NCBI RefSeq assembly: GCF_037203605.1
Contig: NZ_JBBDHC010000003.1
Coordinates: 124,001-188,000, forward strand
DNA length: 64,000 bases
Direction of reading: 5' to 3'
Origin: Denitratimonas tolerans
GTDB taxonomy: Bacteria; Pseudomonadota; Gammaproteobacteria; Xanthomonadales; Xanthomonadaceae
The translations under genes were made by a program, and so were the position numbers. This document shows, one piece after another, positions 27,486 through 36,606 of this stretch. A model generated the notes under the pieces. That model worked only from the letters and a program-made list of their open reading frames with translations. It did not search any database and had not been told where the DNA came from. The stretch's first letter is position 1. Every line of letters begins with the position of its first letter.

Positions 27486-28460
27486 TCATTGCGCCAGAGA
27501 CTCCTGTTCCATCTCCAGGAAAACGCTGTAGGCGTTCTGCCGATTGGCAGCATCAAAGGTGGGAACCTCGGAAAATCGCGACCAATCGATCCGCGCATAG
27601 GCCTCGTCGAACGACTCGAAGTTGGCCACCGCCTCGCCCATCTTCTGGCGCAGGAAGCGCAGGTAGTCACGGGTAAGCTGCGCATCGCGCTGCGGCTCGC
27701 GCGAGATGGGACCGTGTCCCGGCACCATCACCGTCGCAGGGATGCCCAGCATCCGGTCGAGGGAGTCCAGCCACTGCCGGGTATTGGCCTCGCCGATGAA
27801 GGGCACCCGCCCCGAATAGACCAGATCGCCGGAAAACAGCACGCCATCGGGTTTCACCAGAAGCGCCAGGTCATCGGGCGAATGCGCCGGCCCGAGCCGA
27901 TGCAGCGCGAACTGCACGCCGGCCATCTCGAATTCCTCATCGGCCGTGATCCAGCGATCGGGCAACGGCAGACTGAAGTCGTTTCCCAGGTAGCGCCCGA
28001 TCTGGGCGCGGCGTTCGGCGAGGCGCGCTTCGCCCGCCTCGGAATTGAGGTAAAGCCTGGCCGCATCATCGGCCCAGATCGCGGCACCCGCGGCGCGCAG
28101 CGCGGGAATGCCGTAGAAATGGTCGGCGTGGTAGTGGCCGACCACCGCGAGCCGGATCGGCCTGTCGGTCAGGCGGCGGATTTCCCGGATCATCCGGTCC
28201 GCCAGCGCCGGCGAACCCAGGGTGTCGTAGACCACCACGCCATCGTCCCCGATGACGAAACCCGCGTTGGCGATGAAGCCCTCGTTCGCGGCGCTGGCCT
28301 CCTCCAGCCGCCCGAGCACTACCCAGGTGTGCGGGCCAACCTGCACCAGCGGAAGCTCCATGCGGCTGGCTTCCCAGTCCGGCTGTTCCGATGCGGCAAA
28401 GCCCGACAGCAAGAGAACGCTGGCGGCCATTGCGCGTGCCAGCGTGCGGGGCATCGTCAT
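27486..28460 (-). CDS. soxH: SoxH-type metallo-beta-lactamase-fold hydrolase
   Basis: A 324-residue exported MBL-fold protein. The signal peptide is SVLLLSGFAASE, and the zinc motif GHYHADHFYG has H109, H111, D113 and H114; further ligands are LGPAHSPDD and VPGHGPIS. An MBL-fold gene (soxH) is part of the Paracoccus sox cluster, which supports the name; its activity in thiosulfate oxidation is unknown. The ATG overlaps the soxB stop (ATGA). It is the last gene of the sox run and converges with the CsoR-family gene 5 nt away. Confidence 0.8.
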   Translation of the reverse strand: MTMPRTLARAMAASVLLLSGFAASEQPDWEASRMELPLVQVGPHTWVVLGRLEEASAANEGFIANAGFVIGDDGVVVYDTLGSPALADRMIREIRRLTDRPIRLAVVGHYHADHFYGIPALRAAGAAIWADDAARLYLNSEAGEARLAERRAQIGRYLGNDFSLPLPDRWITADEEFEMAGVQFALHRLGPAHSPDDLALLVKPDGVLFSGDLVYSGRVPFIGEANTRQWLDSLDRMLGIPATVMVPGHGPISREPQRDAQLTRDYLRFLRQKMGEAVANFESFDEAYARIDWSRFSEVPTFDAANRQNAYSVFLEMEQESLAQ

Positions 28461-30175
28461 GCGTCGATCCAGCCCGGATTGTCCGGCTGGCCGATCAGGC
28501 GCGGCTGCTCCACCGCGGGCGCGGCAAGGGTGCGGTGCGCGCGCAGGTACTCTTCCACGACATCCCAGATCGGCGCTCCCGTCGCGCCGTCGCCGACCGG
28601 TGCCCAGCCGGCCACCTTGTAGGTGCGCTCGGCGTCGACAAGCTCATCCCCCAGGCGCATGTCGCTGATGCGCTTTCCCGACGCCGCACCCGGCTCGCAG
28701 GCATAGCTCATGCCGCCCACGCGCACCATGTCGCCGCCCTGCTGGTAATAGGGATCGGGGTTGAACAGGTTGTCGCAGACATCTTCGAGGATCGCCTTGA
28801 TCTGCGCGCCGGTGAATTCGTTGACGGTGGCGGTGGGATAGGTGATCGCGGTCTGGTCCATCAGGTGCTCGCGCGTGATGGCCGTGCCGGGCAGCAGCGT
28901 GGTACCCCAGCGGAAGCCGGGCGAGAAGGCGATCTGGGCCCCCTTGACCTCGCGCAGCGCGTCCAGGATCACCTGGTCGAAACTGCCGTTGAAGTTGCCG
29001 CGCCGGTACAGCAGGCCGTCGCAGACCGCGAGTTCCTCCTCCAGCCTGGCGCGGTGCGGCGCGCGGTGCCGCTCGATCAGGGCCGCCATCTCGCGATCGG
29101 GTTCGAGCAGGTTGGCGAACACCGGCAGCAAGCGGTAGCGGTAGTCGCGCACCTTGCCGTCCTTCACATCGAAGTCGAGCACGCCCAGGAACTTGCCGTT
29201 GCTGCCGGCGTTGGTCACCAGGGTGCGGCCGCCGGGATTTTTCACTTCCACCGGGCGCGGCATCCCGTCGTGGGTGTGCCCGCCCATGATCGCGTCCAGG
29301 CCCGTGATGCGCGAGGCGAGCTTGAGGTCGACATCCATGCCGTTGTGCGAGAGCAGTACCACCACCGCGGCACCGGCCCTGCGCGCGTCCGCCACGACCT
29401 GCTGGAGACGGTCCTCCTGGATGCCGAAGGTCCACTCGCTGACGAAGCGGCGCGGGTGCGCGATCGGGGTGTAGGGAAAGGCCTGGCCGATGACCGCCAC
29501 GTCCACGCCGTTGACTCGACGCAGGGTGAAGGGCTGGAACACCTCGTCGTCGAAGTCGGCGGTGCGCACGTTTTGCGCCACGAAGTCGATGCTGCCCTTG
29601 AACGGCCCTGCGAGGACCTCCTGCACCCGCTCGGCACCGTAGGTGAACTCCCAGTGTCCGGTCATCACGTCCACGCCGAGCGCGAGCTGGGCCTCGATCA
29701 TGTCCTGTGCGCCGGTCCACAGCGACAGCGCCGAGCCCTGCCAGGTATCACCGCCGTCCAGCAGGAGCGCGCCCGGACGCTCGGCGCGCAGCCGCTTGAC
29801 CAGGGTCGACAGGTGGGCGAATCCGCCGACCTTGCCATAGCGCCGCGCGGCGTCGACGAAATCGATGCACGACAGCGCATGCGCTTCGGCCGTGCCCGGG
29901 GCGATACCGTAGAACTTCAGCAGCGCCTCGCCGACCAGGTGCGGCGGCTTGCCGCGCGCACTGCCGATGCCCAGGTTCTGCGAGGGCTCGCGGAAGTGGA
30001 TCGGCAGGAGCTGGGAATGGCAGTCGGTGTAGTGCAGCAGACCGACGTTGCCGAAGGCTGCCGCCTCATACAGCGCGCCCGCATCCGCGGCAGCCAGGGC
30101 ACGATGGCCGAAAGTCATGCCGGCCGCGGCGGCGGCGGCGAGAACGCCAACGAATTCACGACGCGAAAGATCCAT
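28457..30175 (-). CDS. soxB: Thiosulfohydrolase SoxB
   Basis: A 572-residue periplasmic di-manganese hydrolase that releases sulfate from SoxY-bound cysteine S-thiosulfonate. A Tat signal (SRREFVG) is followed by the 5'-nucleotidase-like core: LLHYTDCHSQLLP, LLDGGDTWQGSALSLWT, TGHWEFTYG and MGGHTHDG. The length matches SoxB of Paracoccus-type systems. It is 12 nt after soxX and overlaps soxH, and is among the most reliable marker genes of the Sox pathway. Confidence 0.97.
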   Translation of the reverse strand: MDLSRREFVGVLAAAAAAGMTFGHRALAAADAGALYEAAAFGNVGLLHYTDCHSQLLPIHFREPSQNLGIGSARGKPPHLVGEALLKFYGIAPGTAEAHALSCIDFVDAARRYGKVGGFAHLSTLVKRLRAERPGALLLDGGDTWQGSALSLWTGAQDMIEAQLALGVDVMTGHWEFTYGAERVQEVLAGPFKGSIDFVAQNVRTADFDDEVFQPFTLRRVNGVDVAVIGQAFPYTPIAHPRRFVSEWTFGIQEDRLQQVVADARRAGAAVVVLLSHNGMDVDLKLASRITGLDAIMGGHTHDGMPRPVEVKNPGGRTLVTNAGSNGKFLGVLDFDVKDGKVRDYRYRLLPVFANLLEPDREMAALIERHRAPHRARLEEELAVCDGLLYRRGNFNGSFDQVILDALREVKGAQIAFSPGFRWGTTLLPGTAITREHLMDQTAITYPTATVNEFTGAQIKAILEDVCDNLFNPDPYYQQGGDMVRVGGMSYACEPGAASGKRISDMRLGDELVDAERTYKVAGWAPVGDGATGAPIWDVVEEYLRAHRTLAAPAVEQPRLIGQPDNPGWIDA

Positions 30176-30187
30176 GTGCGGCCTGCC

Positions 30188-30787
30188 CTACTGGTTCACC
30201 GGAGAATCGGGGTCGAACAGCAGCGCCATCACGTCGCGCAGCTGGTCTTCCGTCAGGATCTGCCTGGCACCGAAGCGCGGCATGTTCGAGCAGGGCACGT
30301 AGCCCTTCATGTCGTAGACCATGCTCCAGGCCAGCTTGAGCATTGCTTCGGAGCTGCCGCGATTCTTGCCGTAGCCGGTGAGCGAGGGGCCGATGGTGCC
30401 GTAGGCGATTTCCGTCGGCGCGAGCTGATGGCAGGCGTAGCAGTTGCCGCCGTTGGGTTCGCCCGGATTGTCCGAGTACTGCAGGCCGGTGCCGCGCTGG
30501 GCGATCTGCTCGCCGCGCCGCCAGTCGCCCAGGTAAACCCCGTCCGCCGGATACTTCACGGCTGCGCGGCTCGCGTCGGCCAGACCCATGGTGACCTCGG
30601 CGCTCGCGCCCTCGGGGTTCGAGCACGCGGCCTGGATCGCGTCCTGGTCCAGCCGGTCCATTCCGGCCTGGCCGCGTGCCTGGAACGAGGCCTGCATCTG
30701 TGCCTTGACGTCCGCCGCACCGGGTTCGGCCGCCAGCGTCCACGGCATCATCCCCGACAGCAGCAAGGACAGCATCGCGAGTTTCAT
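30188..30787 (-). CDS. soxX: SoxX c-type cytochrome subunit
   Basis: A 199-residue monoheme cytochrome c: signal peptide, heme site CYACH (C116, C119, H120) and distal Met169 in CSNMPRFG, a SoxX signature. It forms the SoxXA heterodimer that joins thiosulfate to the SoxY cysteine. I start at ATG 30787 because AAGGAGG precedes it; the longer frame overlaps soxA. It lies 11 nt after soxA. The 95-residue N-terminal extension before the heme is longer than in small SoxX proteins. Confidence 0.93.
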   Translation of the reverse strand: MKLAMLSLLLSGMMPWTLAAEPGAADVKAQMQASFQARGQAGMDRLDQDAIQAACSNPEGASAEVTMGLADASRAAVKYPADGVYLGDWRRGEQIAQRGTGLQYSDNPGEPNGGNCYACHQLAPTEIAYGTIGPSLTGYGKNRGSSEAMLKLAWSMVYDMKGYVPCSNMPRFGARQILTEDQLRDVMALLFDPDSPVNQ

Positions 30788-30798
30788 TGTCGCCTCCT

Positions 30799-31629
30799 TC
30801 ATCGCTTGAGCCCGGGTGCGGCCATCTGGCCGCCGTTCGCCGTATGCGCGAGGAACAGGGTCAACCCCACCGCCACGGGTGAGCCGTAGACCAGTTCGGG
30901 CAGGCGCTGCTGCCGGAAACAGTCGCCGATGCGCCACTCGACGGTGCGAAACTCCCCCTGCGAGACGCGATACGCCGGCCAGGTGGTGTAGGCCTCGCGC
31001 GCACCCTGCGGCGTGGCCAGATGCGGAAGCTCCTGCAGCCGGATGCGCTTGCCGGGCGCGTCGTGGCAGGTGGAGCAGGAAAAGTCGTGCGTGCCGGCGC
31101 GGTAGAAAAAGGCCGCCTTGCCCAGCTCATAGGCCTTGCGTTCTTCCGGGTGGTCGAGCGATACGTCGATGGTTTCGCCGCGCGACTGCTCGACCAGATA
31201 GGCCACCAGGCCTTCCAGATCGGACTTCTTGTCGCCGTCGCCAAAGCGCTGCTTCACCAGTGCGTCCCCGTCGGCACCCAGGCGCGTCATGCAGGTCAGG
31301 AGGCGCGATTCGAGGTCCTGCACCCGGCCGGTGTCCTCGAAATAGCGCGGCAGCTTGACGTAGGCGGCGCGGGTCTTGCCCACGCCCAGGCCCAGATCGC
31401 AGGTATCGGCCAGGCTCTTGCCCTCGGCGCGCGCAGCCTGCCACAGGCTTTCGCCGCGCACTTCCCACAGCTCGGCCGGATTGTCGTCGCCGAACATCTC
31501 GCGATATTCGGCCAGCGGATCGTCCGGCTCGCCGGCCCGGGTCGGGCCGAAACAAACCGCCAGGCCCAGCGCCAGAAAACTCCACGCGCCGCCGCGCAGG
31601 AGCGGCCCACCAAAATCCTTGCATTTCAT
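30799..31629 (-). CDS. soxA: SoxA, monoheme-type L-cysteine S-thiosulfotransferase subunit
   Basis: A 276-residue SoxA with signal peptide. Only one CxxCH is present (C185, C188, H189). C237 in GDCFRQQRLPEL is the active-site cysteine ligand that carries the persulfide. In place of the first heme of diheme SoxA, C77 and C113 remain, the positions expected for a structural disulfide, so this is a monoheme SoxA. It pairs with SoxX to load thiosulfate on SoxYZ. It is preceded by soxZ after 27 nt. Confidence 0.94.
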   Translation of the reverse strand: MKCKDFGGPLLRGGAWSFLALGLAVCFGPTRAGEPDDPLAEYREMFGDDNPAELWEVRGESLWQAARAEGKSLADTCDLGLGVGKTRAAYVKLPRYFEDTGRVQDLESRLLTCMTRLGADGDALVKQRFGDGDKKSDLEGLVAYLVEQSRGETIDVSLDHPEERKAYELGKAAFFYRAGTHDFSCSTCHDAPGKRIRLQELPHLATPQGAREAYTTWPAYRVSQGEFRTVEWRIGDCFRQQRLPELVYGSPVAVGLTLFLAHTANGGQMAAPGLKR

Positions 31630-31656
31630 CGCAGGCCTCCTCTTGCTTGCCGGGCG

Positions 31657-31968
31657 TCAGCCCACCTTGGCTTCGTCGGTGCGCGTCTCGCCGGCCGTGT
31701 CCACCCAGGTGATGCGCACCGTGTCGCCCACCGCCGCCCCCTTGAAGCGCAGCGCCAGAAACGGATTCTTGGAAACCGCCGGGCCCCAGTCGGCGCTCAT
31801 CACTTCACGCTCGTTGCAGGTCACCGTCACCTTGGTGATGTAATGGCCCATCACCACGTTGCCGTCGCCGTCCTTGCGCAACCCGGTTTCCATCGGGTGC
31901 GACATCAGCACCTTCACCTCGACCACATCGCCGGTCAGCTTCGCGCGGATCCTCATCGGGTCTGCCAT
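31657..31968 (-). CDS. soxZ: SoxZ sulfur-carrier partner
   Basis: A 103-residue SoxZ starting MADPMRIRAKLTGDVVEVKVLMSHPMETG, a near-universal SoxZ opening, with an Ig-like fold and no signal peptide of its own; in known systems it is exported with Tat-targeted SoxY. ATG 31968 has GGAG 7 nt upstream. It binds SoxY to form the carrier complex on which thiosulfate sulfur is processed. Confidence 0.95.
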   Translation of the reverse strand: MADPMRIRAKLTGDVVEVKVLMSHPMETGLRKDGDGNVVMGHYITKVTVTCNEREVMSADWGPAVSKNPFLALRFKGAAVGDTVRITWVDTAGETRTDEAKVG

Positions 31969-31996
31969 GTCATGTCTCCGTCGTATGTGTGGGTGA

Positions 31997-32479
31997 TCAG
32001 CCGCCGCAGCCGCCGAGGGTGACCTTGACCAGCCGGTCGGTGTGGAAATAGCCCGCATCGGTCTGGACCAGGGCAATCACGTTCGAGGTCTCGGCAACCT
32101 TCACGCGGGTGGAGACCCAGGCTTCGGTGCCCTCGGGGATGGCGAACACCGCGGTCAGCGCGTGCGGGTTCTTGTCCGAGAGGATCGCGATGCGCCGGGT
32201 GCCCGGCAGCTTGCTGGTGATTTCGATCGGCACCACGGCACCGTTCTCCGCGATTTCCGGGGCGTGCAGCTCGATGTCCGCCGACGGCGTCGAGCCGTCC
32301 GCGCCCAATTCCCGCAGCACTTCGTCGAAGCCTTGGGGAATGAACTCCTTGCGCCCGAAGCCGGGCGGCACCCGCCTGGCTTCTTCCGCGAACGCACGCG
32401 GAAGCAGGTGCGGCGCGGCCAGGAGCGCGAGCGCCCCGCCGCCTGCAAGCTGCAGAAACCGTCGCCTCGTCTTGATCAT
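31997..32479 (-). CDS. soxY: SoxY sulfur-carrier protein
   Basis: A 160-residue SoxY ending in GGCGG, whose C158 covalently carries the sulfur intermediates. The N-terminus has a twin-arginine signal (RRRFLQLAG), so the SoxYZ complex is exported by Tat. ATG 32479 has GAGG 8 nt upstream; the longer open frame runs into soxD and is not used. The gene is followed by soxZ after 28 nt. Confidence 0.96.
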   Translation of the reverse strand: MIKTRRRFLQLAGGGALALLAAPHLLPRAFAEEARRVPPGFGRKEFIPQGFDEVLRELGADGSTPSADIELHAPEIAENGAVVPIEITSKLPGTRRIAILSDKNPHALTAVFAIPEGTEAWVSTRVKVAETSNVIALVQTDAGYFHTDRLVKVTLGGCGG

Positions 32480-32538
32480 CGCCTCTTCCTCTTCCAATGA
32501 AATTGTCGAAATCCCGCGTCCAGCCGGACGGCGGTACG

Positions 32539-33543
32539 TCATTTGTCCGGCGCGCCATCGAGCGTCCAGCGCACGATGGCATCCAGTTCCGCATCGCCTG
32601 GCCCGACCTGCGGCGGCATCGGGATATCGCCCCAGGTTCCCGAGCCACCGTCGCGGATCTTCTGCCGCAGCAGCGCCTCGGCCGCAGCATCGCCCGCGTA
32701 CTTTTCCGCCACGGCGCGAAAGCCCGGGCCGACGATGGCCCGGTCGATGCCGTGGCAAACCGTGCAGCCGTGCTGGCCCACCAGTTCCTGCGGTGCCGCC
32801 GCGGCGCTCCCTGCCCTCGCCGCAGCCGGGATCATCGCGCCCGATGGCGCGCGCTTGTTCATCGTTGCCAGCCCGCGAAACTCTTCGTCGATGTCGCCGT
32901 ACATCGATTCGACGAACCCCTCAGGCAGGGTGCCGCTGATGGCGACCTCCTTCTCGCAGTCGCGCATGCAGGCGGTGTTCTGCACGTCGGACTTCCCGTC
33001 CACGCGCGACAGGCCGGGGAACGGCGCGTAGCCGTCGCGATTGGGCATCTGCACCGCGACCAGGGTTTCGCGGTTGGCGATGAAATCCGAATCCACGATG
33101 TCGTTGAGGTTGAGTACGTAGCCCGAGACCGCATACACCTCGTCGGCGCTGAGCGACTTGGAGTGGGTGTACGGCATCGCCCGGTTGATGTAGTCGAACA
33201 GCGTGGTCGCGTAGTTGAGCTTGCTGCCCACGGTGCGGACCGGTGCATCGCTCTTGAGCGAACCGACGCCGCCGGCCAGCGCCATGTATTCGTTGCTCTC
33301 GCCGAACGAGCCGTGGCAGACCGCGCAGGAGGCTTCGTAGATCGCCTCGCCGTCATCGACCGAACCTTCGCCATCGGGCAGACCCTGACCATCGGGACGC
33401 ACGTCGATGTCCCAGCCGGCGATTTCCTCGGCGGTGGCGGTGCGGCCGAGGCCAAAGCCGGTGGCCGAAGCGGCGGAAGCGGCCACGGCAAGACCGAGCC
33501 CTGCCGCCAGCGCGATGCGCGCGATGCGATCAGACCTGGACAT
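32539..33543 (-). CDS. soxD: SoxD diheme cytochrome c subunit of sulfur dehydrogenase
   Basis: A 334-residue exported cytochrome. Two CxxCH hemes are visible: C73/C76/H77 and C260/C263/H264, plus a middle region with CMRDC at 192-196. A DIPMPPQ segment may supply the Met ligand of the second heme. It is the electron-accepting subunit of SoxCD. ATG 33543 lies inside the end of soxC (14-nt overlap). With soxC it predicts complete oxidation of thiosulfate sulfur to sulfate. Confidence 0.93.
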   Translation of the reverse strand: MSRSDRIARIALAAGLGLAVAASAASATGFGLGRTATAEEIAGWDIDVRPDGQGLPDGEGSVDDGEAIYEASCAVCHGSFGESNEYMALAGGVGSLKSDAPVRTVGSKLNYATTLFDYINRAMPYTHSKSLSADEVYAVSGYVLNLNDIVDSDFIANRETLVAVQMPNRDGYAPFPGLSRVDGKSDVQNTACMRDCEKEVAISGTLPEGFVESMYGDIDEEFRGLATMNKRAPSGAMIPAAARAGSAAAAPQELVGQHGCTVCHGIDRAIVGPGFRAVAEKYAGDAAAEALLRQKIRDGGSGTWGDIPMPPQVGPGDAELDAIVRWTLDGAPDK

Positions 33544-34852
33544 TGTGCACCTTGCCCTCGGCATCGATCTGCCAGGTCTGGATGGCATTGTTGTGATAGA
33601 TCGAGCGCGTGCCGCGCACCTCGCGCAGCTGGCGCATCTTCGGCTGGACATAGCCGGTCTCGTCGATGCAGCGGCTCTGCAACAGCGCCGGGCTGCCGTC
33701 CCAATGCCAGTCCAGGCGAAAGCGCGTGAGCGCCTTGGACAAGATCGGTTCCTGCAGCACCGCGGTGCGCCAGTTGCGGCCGCCGTCGGTCGACACGTCC
33801 ACGCGCCTGACCTTGCCGCGGCCCGACCAGGCCAGTCCGGTGATCTGGTAGTAGCCGCCCTTGTCGAGCAGGTGTTGCCCGCCCGAGGGCGAGGTGATGA
33901 CCGACTTGGCTTCCTGGATCCAGGTGTATTGCCGGCTGGAGCCGTCCGGCATCAGGTCGCTGTATTGCAGGGATTCCTCGCGCGTGTTCCAGGGCTGGTC
34001 GCCGACCTTGAGCCGGCGCAGCCACTTCACCGATGAAATGCCCTGCACGCCCGGCACCAGCAGGCGCAGCGGGTAGCCCTGCTCGGGCCGGATCATCTCG
34101 CCGTTCTGCCCGTAGGCAAGCAGCACGTCGTCGAGCGCGAACTCGATCGGGATGGTGCGGGTCAGGCCGGCCGCGTCCGCGCCTTCGGCGAGGATGAACT
34201 TCGCCTTCTTGCGATCAAAACCGACGTCGTCCAGCAGCGTGGACAACGGCACGCCGGTCCACTCGGCACAGCCGAGCATGCCATGGGTGTACTGCACCGT
34301 CGGCACCGCCGGGTTGCCCCACTCCATCGCGGAGTTGGCACCGCACTCGATGAAGTGGATGCGCGAGACCGACGGGAAGCGCAGGATGTCCTCCATCGTG
34401 TAGATCTTCGACTCGCGCACCAGACCATGGATGATCAGCCGATGCGCGTACGGATCGATGTCGGGGCGACCGTTGTGGTGGCGCTCGAAGTGCAGCCCGT
34501 TGGGCGTGATGATGCCGAACAGGTTCTGCAGCGGCGTGAACGCCACCGAGGACTGGGTGGTCGTGGTGAGGCCGGGGCTGATGCGCCGGATGATGTTGCG
34601 CTCGAACGGTGAAGGCGCGCCGTACGGATCGACGCCCACCGGCTTGCCGAGGGCCTGCGACCAAGGCGGCACGTTCGGCGGCAGCAGCTTGGGATCGACT
34701 TCGGCAGCGGCGGCCTGCGCCCTGCCGAGCGCGACCGCGGCGGCACCCGCGGCGGCGGCCGCGAACAGGTTTCGGCGCGAGCGCCCGGAAGGACTCAGGC
34801 TCGCTTCCGCCGCGGGCAGCACCCGGCCCGGCTTGTGATCAGAAGAGTCCAT
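33530..34852 (-). CDS. soxC: SoxC molybdoprotein of sulfur dehydrogenase
   Basis: A 440-residue sulfite-oxidase-family protein. A twin-arginine-like SRRNLFAAA signal is followed by the molybdopterin domain with the Mo-binding cysteine in HFIECGANSAMEW, and a C-terminal dimerisation domain (TRFRLDWHWDG). In known Sox systems it oxidises the SoxY-bound sulfane sulfur with six electrons passed to SoxD. ATG 34852 has AGGGG 5 nt upstream; a GTG two codons earlier is an alternative. The absence of SoxCD usually goes with sulfur-globule formation, so its presence here argues against that. Confidence 0.94.
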   Translation of the reverse strand: MDSSDHKPGRVLPAAEASLSPSGRSRRNLFAAAAAGAAAVALGRAQAAAAEVDPKLLPPNVPPWSQALGKPVGVDPYGAPSPFERNIIRRISPGLTTTTQSSVAFTPLQNLFGIITPNGLHFERHHNGRPDIDPYAHRLIIHGLVRESKIYTMEDILRFPSVSRIHFIECGANSAMEWGNPAVPTVQYTHGMLGCAEWTGVPLSTLLDDVGFDRKKAKFILAEGADAAGLTRTIPIEFALDDVLLAYGQNGEMIRPEQGYPLRLLVPGVQGISSVKWLRRLKVGDQPWNTREESLQYSDLMPDGSSRQYTWIQEAKSVITSPSGGQHLLDKGGYYQITGLAWSGRGKVRRVDVSTDGGRNWRTAVLQEPILSKALTRFRLDWHWDGSPALLQSRCIDETGYVQPKMRQLREVRGTRSIYHNNAIQTWQIDAEGKVHNVQV

Positions 34853-34903
34853 GCTCACCCCTGCTGCCTCGGCATTCGTCGCGTCGACCGACGCTGCAAC
34901 GCG

Positions 34904-35872
34904 TCACGGCAGCCCCACCACCGGACGATCCTCCGCCGTCCATTCGTGCATGGAGCCGTCATACATGCTCACGTCCGGGTTTTTCATGATCTCGCTGAGC
35001 ACGAACCACGCACCGGATGCCATGTGGCCGGTGTTGCAATAGGCGACCGCCGGCTTGGCCGGGTCGATGCCCAGGTGCGCGAACACCCCCGCATACTTCT
35101 GTGCCGACAGGAAGTGCATCGCGCCGCCGCGCTTTTCCGCGCGAACCTCCGGCGGAAAATCCAGCGCGGTCTCGATGTGGCCGGCGGCCTTGACCGATGA
35201 CTTGCGCTCCAGCCCCAGGTAGAACGACAGTGGCCGGGCGTCGATGATCTGGCGGCCATCGGCGGCCGCGCCCGCCACGTCGTCGGAGCGCGCGAACAGC
35301 GCGCTGCGTTCGTCACCGGCATTCCAGGTTCCGCCACCGCCCGGGGCCGCCTCGCCGATCACCGGCTGGCCGGCCTCGATCCACGCCGCGGTGCCGCCGT
35401 CGAGGATCGCGAGCGCGTCGTCGCCGTAGACCTTCATCGACCAGTAGATGCGCGCCGCCATGTCCAGATCGCTGCCGGTCGTGCCGTCGGAGACGATCAC
35501 GGTCGGGCGATCGGCCTTCACGCCCACGTCGCGCATCAGCGCCTGGAAGCTCTGCGCATCGGGCAGCATGTGGTCGATCTCGCGCCCGTCGACCGTGCGC
35601 TTCGTGCGCGCGCGCGAGAAGTCGAGCAGCAGCGCGCCGGGGATGTGTCCGCCGAGCCGGGTGAGCGTTCTGGTGCCGTTGGCTTCGGCGAACTCCGGGG
35701 CACCGGTGAAGGCGGCCGGATCCTCGCGCACGTCGAGCACGTTCACATCGCTGCGGTGGGCCTGCAGCCATTCGACCGACACCAGCGGTCCGGGAAGCTC
35801 CACCTGGCTGGCGGCGGTGCCGCACGCGCCCAAGAGGGGCAGAAGCAGCATGGCAAGAATTCGCTGGAACAT
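34904..35872 (-). CDS. Lipid-anchored tandem-rhodanese sulfurtransferase
   Basis: A 322-residue protein with two rhodanese domains (about 25-165 and 190-320), like SseA/thiosulfate:cyanide sulfurtransferases. The signal peptide ends LLLPLLGAC with C17 as a lipobox, so it should be tethered in the periplasm. The catalytic Cys is C279 in the C-terminal loop CNTGHMASG. The N-terminal loop reads SDGTTGSD and has no cysteine, as usual for the inactive half. ATG 35872 has CAGGAG 8 nt upstream. It may feed thiosulfate or persulfide sulfur to the Sox proteins encoded downstream. Confidence 0.9.
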   Translation of the reverse strand: MFQRILAMLLLPLLGACGTAASQVELPGPLVSVEWLQAHRSDVNVLDVREDPAAFTGAPEFAEANGTRTLTRLGGHIPGALLLDFSRARTKRTVDGREIDHMLPDAQSFQALMRDVGVKADRPTVIVSDGTTGSDLDMAARIYWSMKVYGDDALAILDGGTAAWIEAGQPVIGEAAPGGGGTWNAGDERSALFARSDDVAGAAADGRQIIDARPLSFYLGLERKSSVKAAGHIETALDFPPEVRAEKRGGAMHFLSAQKYAGVFAHLGIDPAKPAVAYCNTGHMASGAWFVLSEIMKNPDVSMYDGSMHEWTAEDRPVVGLP

Positions 35873-35898
35873 ACGCTGGGTCTCCTGACCGTCCGATT

Positions 35899-36606
35899 TC
35901 ACGAAAGAACCTGATCGATGGCTGCCACCTGGGCCTGCAGCGACACGGGGCACTCGCTCAACACATGCATGCGGCGATCCTCGAGCACGCGGCTGCCGCG
36001 CACCTGGGCGCGGCGGTCGCGGTGGCGGAGCAGTGCCACGATTTGCGGCATGAATATCGTCACCAGTCCACGCAGCCAGCGCTCGACTGCCGTCATTTCC
36101 TGCGCCGGCTCGCGGGTGATCCGCTCAAGCGCCGCGAGCGTCGCGTCCGCTCCCAGCCAGCGCTCGTTGGTGACCCAGCGGTTGGTGGTGAACAGCCGCC
36201 GCGGCATGCCCCGTGCGTCCACTCCGATCCCGACCAGGTGGGCGTGGTTGGCACCTGGCCCCTGCGCTTCGGGCAAGGCCACGAACAGGTGGAAGTGCCC
36301 GTGCTCGCCGCGCACGGCGCGATCGTGCGAGTGGTAGTAGAAAAAGAATTCGCCGGCGCGCTGATCGCGCTGCGCGTCATTGGCGTACTGCTCCCACGCC
36401 ACCGGATCGGCGACGCCCAGGGCATCCGCCAGTGGCGTGATTCCGCGCGTGGCGTAGTCGTTCAGGAGTTCGACCAGATCCCGCGCCGAAGCCTGCGTGC
36501 GACGGGCGCGCAGCCGGCCCTGCGCGCCGAGTTCGCCCAGCAGCGCGCCGCGTGCAAGGCTGACACGCGGCCGGTCCGGATCGATGCGTACGGCGGCGCT
36601 GGCCAT
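35899..36606 (-). CDS. Uncharacterised conserved protein, His-rich core (DUF6969-like)
   Basis: A 235-residue protein with no signal peptide or membrane segment. The most striking part is YYHSHDRAVRGEHGHFHLF (about residues 90-110), with six histidines in alternation, followed by HAHLVGIGVDARGMPRRLFTTNRW and WLGADATLA. The pattern suggests a metal site. From memory this resembles a family catalogued as DUF6969; I am not certain. It starts at ATG 36606, which shares one base with the stop of the Cys-Pro lipoprotein gene (TGATG), and is followed by the rhodanese after 26 nt. I recognise no function. Confidence 0.65.
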   Translation of the reverse strand: MASAAVRIDPDRPRVSLARGALLGELGAQGRLRARRTQASARDLVELLNDYATRGITPLADALGVADPVAWEQYANDAQRDQRAGEFFFYYHSHDRAVRGEHGHFHLFVALPEAQGPGANHAHLVGIGVDARGMPRRLFTTNRWVTNERWLGADATLAALERITREPAQEMTAVERWLRGLVTIFMPQIVALLRHRDRRAQVRGSRVLEDRRMHVLSECPVSLQAQVAAIDQVLS

